From Muribaculaceae bacterium (GTDB taxonomy: Bacteria > Bacteroidota > Bacteroidia > Bacteroidales > Muribaculaceae): a stretch of 6,686 nt of DNA. Both the position numbers and the translations under genes were made by a program. The notes below the pieces were generated by a model, which made no database searches, had not been told where the DNA came from, and worked only from the letters and a program-made list of their open reading frames with translations. Below are positions 1-6,686 of the stretch, piece after piece. The DNA lies in assembly GCA_029060585.1 (NCBI GenBank), contig JAIDTS010000362.1:1-6686 (forward strand), read 5' to 3'. Within the stretch, counting starts at the first letter, position 1, and every line of letters starts with the position of its first letter.

Positions 1-678
1 TGGCATTTCGGCGAGTCAGGCACTCCGTATTACGATGCTATCCTCGACATGATCAAACTCCGGTATTCGATGCTGCCGTATCTCTACAGCATGGCTGATG
101 CCCAGACGCGCAGCGGATACAGTATGGCTCGTCCCCTCGCTTTCGACTTTCCGAAAGACAGAAAAGTATACGACATAAAAGACCAGTATATGTTCGGCGA
201 TATCATGGCTTGTCCCGTGACGGATCCCGGAGTAGACTCAAGAGAAGTGTATCTCCCGGCAGGCACGGACTGGTATGATTTCTGGACAGGAAATAAGCTC
301 GCCGGAGGCGAAAGAATATCGGCAGCCGCTCCAATAAACCGCCTTCCGCTCTTTGTCAAGGCTGGAAGTATAATCCCGACTACGGAGGTCGTGGAATACA
401 GTGCCGCATCGGCAGGAAAGCCTTTGACGATAGATGTCTACCCAGGTAAAGACGCGACATTCACCCTTTACGATGATGCCGGCGATTCCTACGATTTCGA
501 AAAAGGAGAATGCACCCGTATCCGTATGGACTGGAACGATGCCAAAGGAATACTGACCATTTCCGATGCCCAAGGCACTTATGCCGAGGCTCCAGCCGTC
601 CGCAAGATGACTGTCCGAAAAGGCGACAAATCAAAGACCATCAAATACAAAGGTAAATCCACCAAAATAAAGCTTTAG
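1..678 (+). CDS. GH31 family alpha-glycosidase (alpha-xylosidase/alpha-glucosidase type), C-terminal part, cut by left edge
   Basis: This is the last 225 residues of a GH31 retaining alpha-glycosidase. The frame is open from base 1 and reads WHFGESGTPYYDAI, so the Met codon at 49 is internal and not the start. Visible family features are the end of the (beta/alpha)8 barrel with LRYSMLPYLYS (about residues 20-30) and ARPLAFDFP (43-51), then QYMFGDIMACPV (62-73), the post-barrel sheet with REVYLPAG and WYDFWTG, and LPLFVKAGSIIP (115-126). A DUF5110-type beta-sandwich follows from about 140 (DVYPGKDATFTLYDDAG) to a lysine-rich tail. The catalytic aspartates lie upstream of the window, so specificity cannot be read here. 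The neighbouring hemicellulose-type side-chain enzymes make alpha-xylosidase the best guess, and alpha-glucosidase is the alternative. The stop is TAG at 676, and the GH43 gene begins 48 bases later, which suggests cotranscription. Family assignment is firm and the substrate is inferred. Confidence 0.92.
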   Translation, partial: WHFGESGTPYYDAILDMIKLRYSMLPYLYSMADAQTRSGYSMARPLAFDFPKDRKVYDIKDQYMFGDIMACPVTDPGVDSREVYLPAGTDWYDFWTGNKLAGGERISAAAPINRLPLFVKAGSIIPTTEVVEYSAASAGKPLTIDVYPGKDATFTLYDDAGDSYDFEKGECTRIRMDWNDAKGILTISDAQGTYAEAPAVRKMTVRKGDKSKTIKYKGKSTKIKL

Positions 679-685
679 TAATAAA

Positions 686-700
686 GGGCACTCCGTGCCC
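686..700 (+). other. Short intercistronic hairpin between GH31 and GH43
   Basis: GGGCAC (686-691) and GTGCCC (695-700) are perfect reverse complements around a TCC loop, giving a GC-rich 6-bp stem 8 bases after the GH31 stop. The following bases, GTCCCCATAAG, have no T-run, so it is not a standard intrinsic terminator. It could be a weak attenuator, or an mRNA processing or stability element that sets the GH31 and GH43 levels separately. The structure is seen directly and any function is inferred. Confidence 0.4.
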
Positions 701-726
701 GTCCCCATAAGTAAAAGCAAATCCAT

Positions 727-2097
727 ATGAAAAAATCCCTTTTATCCCTCTCTCTCTTACTGGCATCGGTTTTGGCCAATGCCGAGAATCCGTGTGTCCA
801 GACTTGCTTCACTACCGATCCTGCTCCCATGGTGCATGGCGACCGGCTCTATGTCTATACCGGACATGACGAGAACGGTGCAGACTTTTTCTGGATGCAG
901 GAGTGGCGCGTATATTCAACCGACGATATGGTGAACTGGACAGACCACGGTTCTCCTCTAGCTATCGAGGATTTCTCATGGGGCGACGACCGAGCCTGGG
1001 CTCCTCAGTGTGTGGAGCGCAACGGGAAGTTCTATTTCTACGTTCCGCTTCACTCAAAACTCACAGGTGCGATGGCGATAGGTGTAGCTGTCGGTGATAG
1101 TCCTACGGGACCGTTTAAGGACGCCATAGGCAAGCCTCTCGCAGACGGGAGCTGGGACTTCATCGACCCAACTTGCTTCATCGACGATGACGGACAGGCC
1201 TATCTCTATTGGGGCAATCCTACCATCTACTATGTAAAGCTCAATGACGATATGGTTTCGTTCGACGGCGAGGTCCAGACTCTCGTTCCAGACGAAACGG
1301 GTTTCGGTCATGGTAAGGAAGTGCCGATGGAGCCTGGCAAGCATTACAACAGTTCATATACGGAAGGTCCATGGTTTTTCAAGCGCAACGGCAAATACTA
1401 TATGCTTTATGCCGCCGGAGGCATACCCGAGCACATTGCCTACTCTATGAGCGACAACCCTACGGGACCATGGAAATATATGGGCACGATTATGCCCCAG
1501 AAGGATGAGACAAATTCTTTTACAAACCATTGCGGTGTCGCCGACTATAAGGGTAAATCCTATTTCTTCTATCATACCGGCAATCTTCCTGGTGGTGGCG
1601 GTTTTGGCCGTAGCTTCTGTGTCGAACCATTCGAATACAATGCCGACGGAACGTTTCCCACAATCCTTCCTACGAAAGAAGGAGCGCCGGCAGTAGGGTA
1701 TCTCGATCCGTACAAGAGGGTTGAGGCCGAGACTATGGCATGGTCGAAGGGCGTGACAACTGAGCAGAACAAGAAGGAAGGAGTGTATGTAAGCGACATC
1801 CATAACGATGACTTCATCAAAGTTGCCAACGTGAACTTCATGAGTGGCGGTCCTAAGACATTCGGTGCTTCCGCCGCCAGTGGTCTCCGTGGTGGAACGA
1901 TCGAAGTTCACATGGATGCCGTCGACGGTCCTCTTGTGGCTGAACTGGATGTCCCCGGTACCGGCAGTTATGAGAACTTCGCCTATATCGAAGCTCCCGC
2001 TAAGATCGAGGTCCCTGGAGTGCACGATCTATATTTCGTCTTCAAAGGGCGTAAAGGCCCCCATCTCCTCAACTTCGACTATTGGCAGTTCAAATGA
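727..2097 (+). CDS. Secreted GH43 glycosidase with C-terminal CBM6-like domain, probable alpha-L-arabinofuranosidase
   Basis: This complete 456-residue GH43 enzyme is predicted to hydrolyse alpha-L-arabinofuranosyl (less likely beta-xylosyl) links with inversion. The N-terminus MKKSLLSLSLLLASVLANA is a type I signal peptide, probably cut after ANA at residue 19, so the enzyme is periplasmic or secreted. The five-bladed propeller spans about 25-320. Candidate catalytic residues are Asp31 in TTDPAP (general base), Asp147 in FIDPTCFIDDDG (pKa modulator) and Glu213 in YTEGPWFFKRNGKYY (general acid). His268 in TNHCGVADYKGKSYFFYH sits at a conserved active-site position. Residues from about 329 (KRVEAETMAW) to the end (LLNFDYWQFK) resemble CBM6, a carbohydrate-binding beta-sandwich. 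The propeller plus CBM6 recalls arabinoxylan arabinofuranohydrolases of the XynD type. The start at 727 is the only one that gives the signal peptide. No Shine-Dalgarno is visible, as is usual in Bacteroidetes. The gene is followed by a strong terminator, so it probably ends its transcript. Family is firm; the exact substrate is inferred. Confidence 0.93.
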   Translation: MKKSLLSLSLLLASVLANAENPCVQTCFTTDPAPMVHGDRLYVYTGHDENGADFFWMQEWRVYSTDDMVNWTDHGSPLAIEDFSWGDDRAWAPQCVERNGKFYFYVPLHSKLTGAMAIGVAVGDSPTGPFKDAIGKPLADGSWDFIDPTCFIDDDGQAYLYWGNPTIYYVKLNDDMVSFDGEVQTLVPDETGFGHGKEVPMEPGKHYNSSYTEGPWFFKRNGKYYMLYAAGGIPEHIAYSMSDNPTGPWKYMGTIMPQKDETNSFTNHCGVADYKGKSYFFYHTGNLPGGGGFGRSFCVEPFEYNADGTFPTILPTKEGAPAVGYLDPYKRVEAETMAWSKGVTTEQNKKEGVYVSDIHNDDFIKVANVNFMSGGPKTFGASAASGLRGGTIEVHMDAVDGPLVAELDVPGTGSYENFAYIEAPAKIEVPGVHDLYFVFKGRKGPHLLNFDYWQFK

Positions 2098-2139
2098 TCT
2101 TTGCATAGCGATCATTCTAAGCTCAATCAATAAGAAAAT

Positions 2140-2176
2140 AGAAAGGCTGGCCTGAACCAGCCTTTCTTGTATTGTC
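2140..2176 (+). terminator. Rho-independent terminator after the GH43 gene
   Basis: An 11-bp perfect stem pairs 2140-2150 (AGAAAGGCTGG) with 2157-2167 (CCAGCCTTTCT) around a 6-base loop, CCTGAA. A T-rich stretch follows (TTGTATTGTC, then TATTTT). It lies 42 bases after the GH43 stop and before a candidate promoter, so it marks the end of the GH31-GH43 unit. The other strand also has a T-rich stretch after the stem (the complement of AATAAGAAAAT), so it could act in both directions, although no opposing gene lies nearby. Confidence 0.85.
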
Positions 2177-2212
2177 TATTTTATGCCATCTTTATTTCGA
2201 TATTATGAAAAT

Positions 2213-5358
<3,146 letters not shown>

Positions 5359-5394
5359 GTCAAGTAAAAAAATTAAACTCAGCAATCACTTATA

Positions 5395-6686
5395 ATGCAG
5401 ATAACCATGGCCTTTAAAAGTTTCGCTTCCTTAATGGCGGCCTTGACATTGATGTCGGGTTGCTCTTCATTGAATGAAGCTCCTCCTCTGGCTCCCTATG
5501 GACCGGTGCCTACTGAGAATCAACTGAATTGGCAAGATATGGAACAGTATGCCTTCATCCACTATTCTCTCAATACCTATACTGATCAGGAATGGGGTTT
5601 CGGCGACGAGGATCCTCAACTATTCAATCCCTCCGATCTTGACGTAAGGCAATGGGTGGAGGTCTGTAAAAACGCGGGTATGAAAGGTATTATCTTCACC
5701 GCCAAGCATCATTGCGGGTTCTGTATGTGGCCGTCTGAATATACTGAGTATTCAGTAAAGAACTCTCCTTGGAAAGAAGGAAAAGGCGATGTCGTTAAGG
5801 AACTTGCCGAAGCTTGCCGCGAAGCAGGGCTGAAGTACGCCCTTTATCTTTCTCCATGGGACCGCAACCATCCCGAATACGGCAATCTTGAATATGTCAC
5901 CTATTTCCGTAATCAGCTTCGTGAACTACTTACTAATTACGGAGATGTCTTTGAAGTTTGGTTCGACGGCGCCAATGGCGGCGACGGTTGGTATGGAGGT
6001 GCCAATGAAACCCGACAGATCGACCGCACTACCTACTACCAATGGCCGGAAACCTATAAGATGATAAGAGAACTTCAACCCCAATGCCTAATTTGGAACG
6101 ACGGCAGTGACCGGGGCGACCTCCGTTGGGTCGGTACGGAAGGGGGAGAGGTAGGAGCCACCAACTGGAGCCAACTCAATAAAGATGGAGAAGTGGACTG
6201 GGGAATGCTTCATTTCGGTCTTGAAGGAGGCGATTCATGGGTGCCGGGAGAGACTAATACCAGCATCCGTCCAGGATGGTTCTACCACACTACTGAAGAC
6301 GAGAATGTCAAAAGCCTCTCTAAATTGATGGACACATACTACAAGTCTGTAGGTCGAAACTCCACCTTGCTCCTCAATTTTCCCGTTATGCCTAACGGGA
6401 GGATACATCCTACGGATTCCATCCGTGGAGCCGCTTTTGCCCGTATGGTGAATGAGGTATTCAAGGATGACCTGGCTAAGAAAGCCAAGACAACGGCTTC
6501 CTCTGCAAGGGGAAAAGGTAGGAAATATGCCGCCGCCAAGGTGATCGACGGTGAAAAAGATACTTACTGGGCCACCGATGACAGCATCCTGACGGGATCT
6601 GTGACATTATCTTTCGAAAAACCTGTTACATTCAACCGCTTTCTGGCGGAGGAATACATTCCTCTTGGCCAGAGGGTCAGGGAATG
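5395..6686 (+). CDS. GH29 alpha-L-fucosidase lipoprotein with C-terminal discoidin-like domain, cut by right edge
   Basis: This open frame of 430 codons continues past the window. It should hydrolyse terminal alpha-L-fucose with retention. MQITMAFKSFASLMAALTLMSGC is a lipoprotein signal with the lipidated Cys at residue 23, so the protein is membrane-anchored. The barrel (about 40-350) shows AFIHYSLNTY (53-62), AKHHCGFCMWPSEYTEYSVK (103-122), YLSPWDRNHPEYG (151-163) and EVWFDGANGG, with Asp191 as the expected nucleophile. Glu249 in RWVGTEGG is the candidate acid/base by analogy with the GNEAG/GDEAG motif of the GH29-B group, which includes plant AtFUC1. That group usually cuts alpha-1,3/1,4-linked fucose. 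Residue 107 is Cys where most relatives have Asp (KHHDGF). From about 365, VIDGEKDTYWATDD marks the start of an F5/8 type C (CBM32-like) beta-sandwich. The gap to GH2 is 36 bases, so the two are likely cotranscribed. Starts at 5395 or 5407 both keep the lipobox. Family is firm; linkage specificity is inferred. Confidence 0.92.
   Translation, partial: MQITMAFKSFASLMAALTLMSGCSSLNEAPPLAPYGPVPTENQLNWQDMEQYAFIHYSLNTYTDQEWGFGDEDPQLFNPSDLDVRQWVEVCKNAGMKGIIFTAKHHCGFCMWPSEYTEYSVKNSPWKEGKGDVVKELAEACREAGLKYALYLSPWDRNHPEYGNLEYVTYFRNQLRELLTNYGDVFEVWFDGANGGDGWYGGANETRQIDRTTYYQWPETYKMIRELQPQCLIWNDGSDRGDLRWVGTEGGEVGATNWSQLNKDGEVDWGMLHFGLEGGDSWVPGETNTSIRPGWFYHTTEDENVKSLSKLMDTYYKSVGRNSTLLLNFPVMPNGRIHPTDSIRGAAFARMVNEVFKDDLAKKAKTTASSARGKGRKYAAAKVIDGEKDTYWATDDSILTGSVTLSFEKPVTFNRFLAEEYIPLGQRVRE

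Noticed and set aside
49..51. ATG at 49 as the start of the first gene
   Set aside because: The frame is open to base 1 and the upstream codons encode conserved GH31 sequence (WHFGESGTPYYDA), so this Met is internal.
1354..2025. A 223-codon open frame on the - strand inside the GH43 gene
   Set aside because: It lies wholly opposite a gene with strong family motifs, its translation shows no recognisable domain, and no promoter is seen for it. It is an antisense shadow.
1844..2155. A 103-codon + strand frame overlapping the end of GH43 and running into the terminator
   Set aside because: It is an out-of-frame reading of the CBM6-like region, and its end runs through the left arm of the terminator stem. 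It has no sign of a real gene.
5359..5394. Possible promoter or terminator between GH2 and GH29
   Set aside because: The 36-base gap has no hairpin and no TAnnTTTG element, so cotranscription is the simpler reading.

Overview
The window is a block of a carbohydrate-utilisation locus from a member of the Bacteroidetes, most likely a gut or rumen Bacteroidales. The evidence is a row of co-directional, exported glycoside hydrolases of the kinds found in polysaccharide utilization loci (PULs), the absence of Shine-Dalgarno sequences before the starts, and a Bacteroidetes-type -7 promoter element (TAnnTTTG form) before the third gene. No SusC/SusD pair, regulator or transposase lies in the window, so the PUL assignment rests on the enzyme content alone. 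The genus cannot be fixed from this sequence.

Layout, all on the + strand: (1) 1-678, the C-terminal part of a GH31 alpha-glycosidase (alpha-xylosidase or alpha-glucosidase type) cut by the left edge. (2) 727-2097, a complete secreted GH43 enzyme with a C-terminal CBM6-like domain, probably an alpha-L-arabinofuranosidase. (3) 2140-2176, a strong rho-independent terminator, followed by a candidate promoter near 2232. (4) 2257-5358, a complete secreted LacZ-type GH2 beta-galactosidase. (5) 5395 to the right edge, a GH29 alpha-L-fucosidase lipoprotein with the start of a C-terminal discoidin-like domain. The GH29 gene is open to the end of the window. The layout suggests two transcription units: GH31-GH43, ending at the terminator, and GH2-GH29, starting from the new promoter.

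Together the four exo-enzymes would remove alpha-xylosyl (or alpha-glucosyl), alpha-arabinofuranosyl, beta-galactosyl and alpha-fucosyl units. That is the set of side-chain sugars of plant xyloglucan, and it also fits heavily substituted glucuronoarabinoxylan. The genes look like the periplasmic or outer-membrane side-chain-trimming part of a hemicellulose locus. The backbone enzymes and importers would lie outside the window. The families are well known and I found no clearly new system. The points worth a second look are a substituted residue in a conserved GH29 motif, a possible mismatch between the GH29 subtype and xyloglucan fucose linkages, and the regulatory sequence between the two units.
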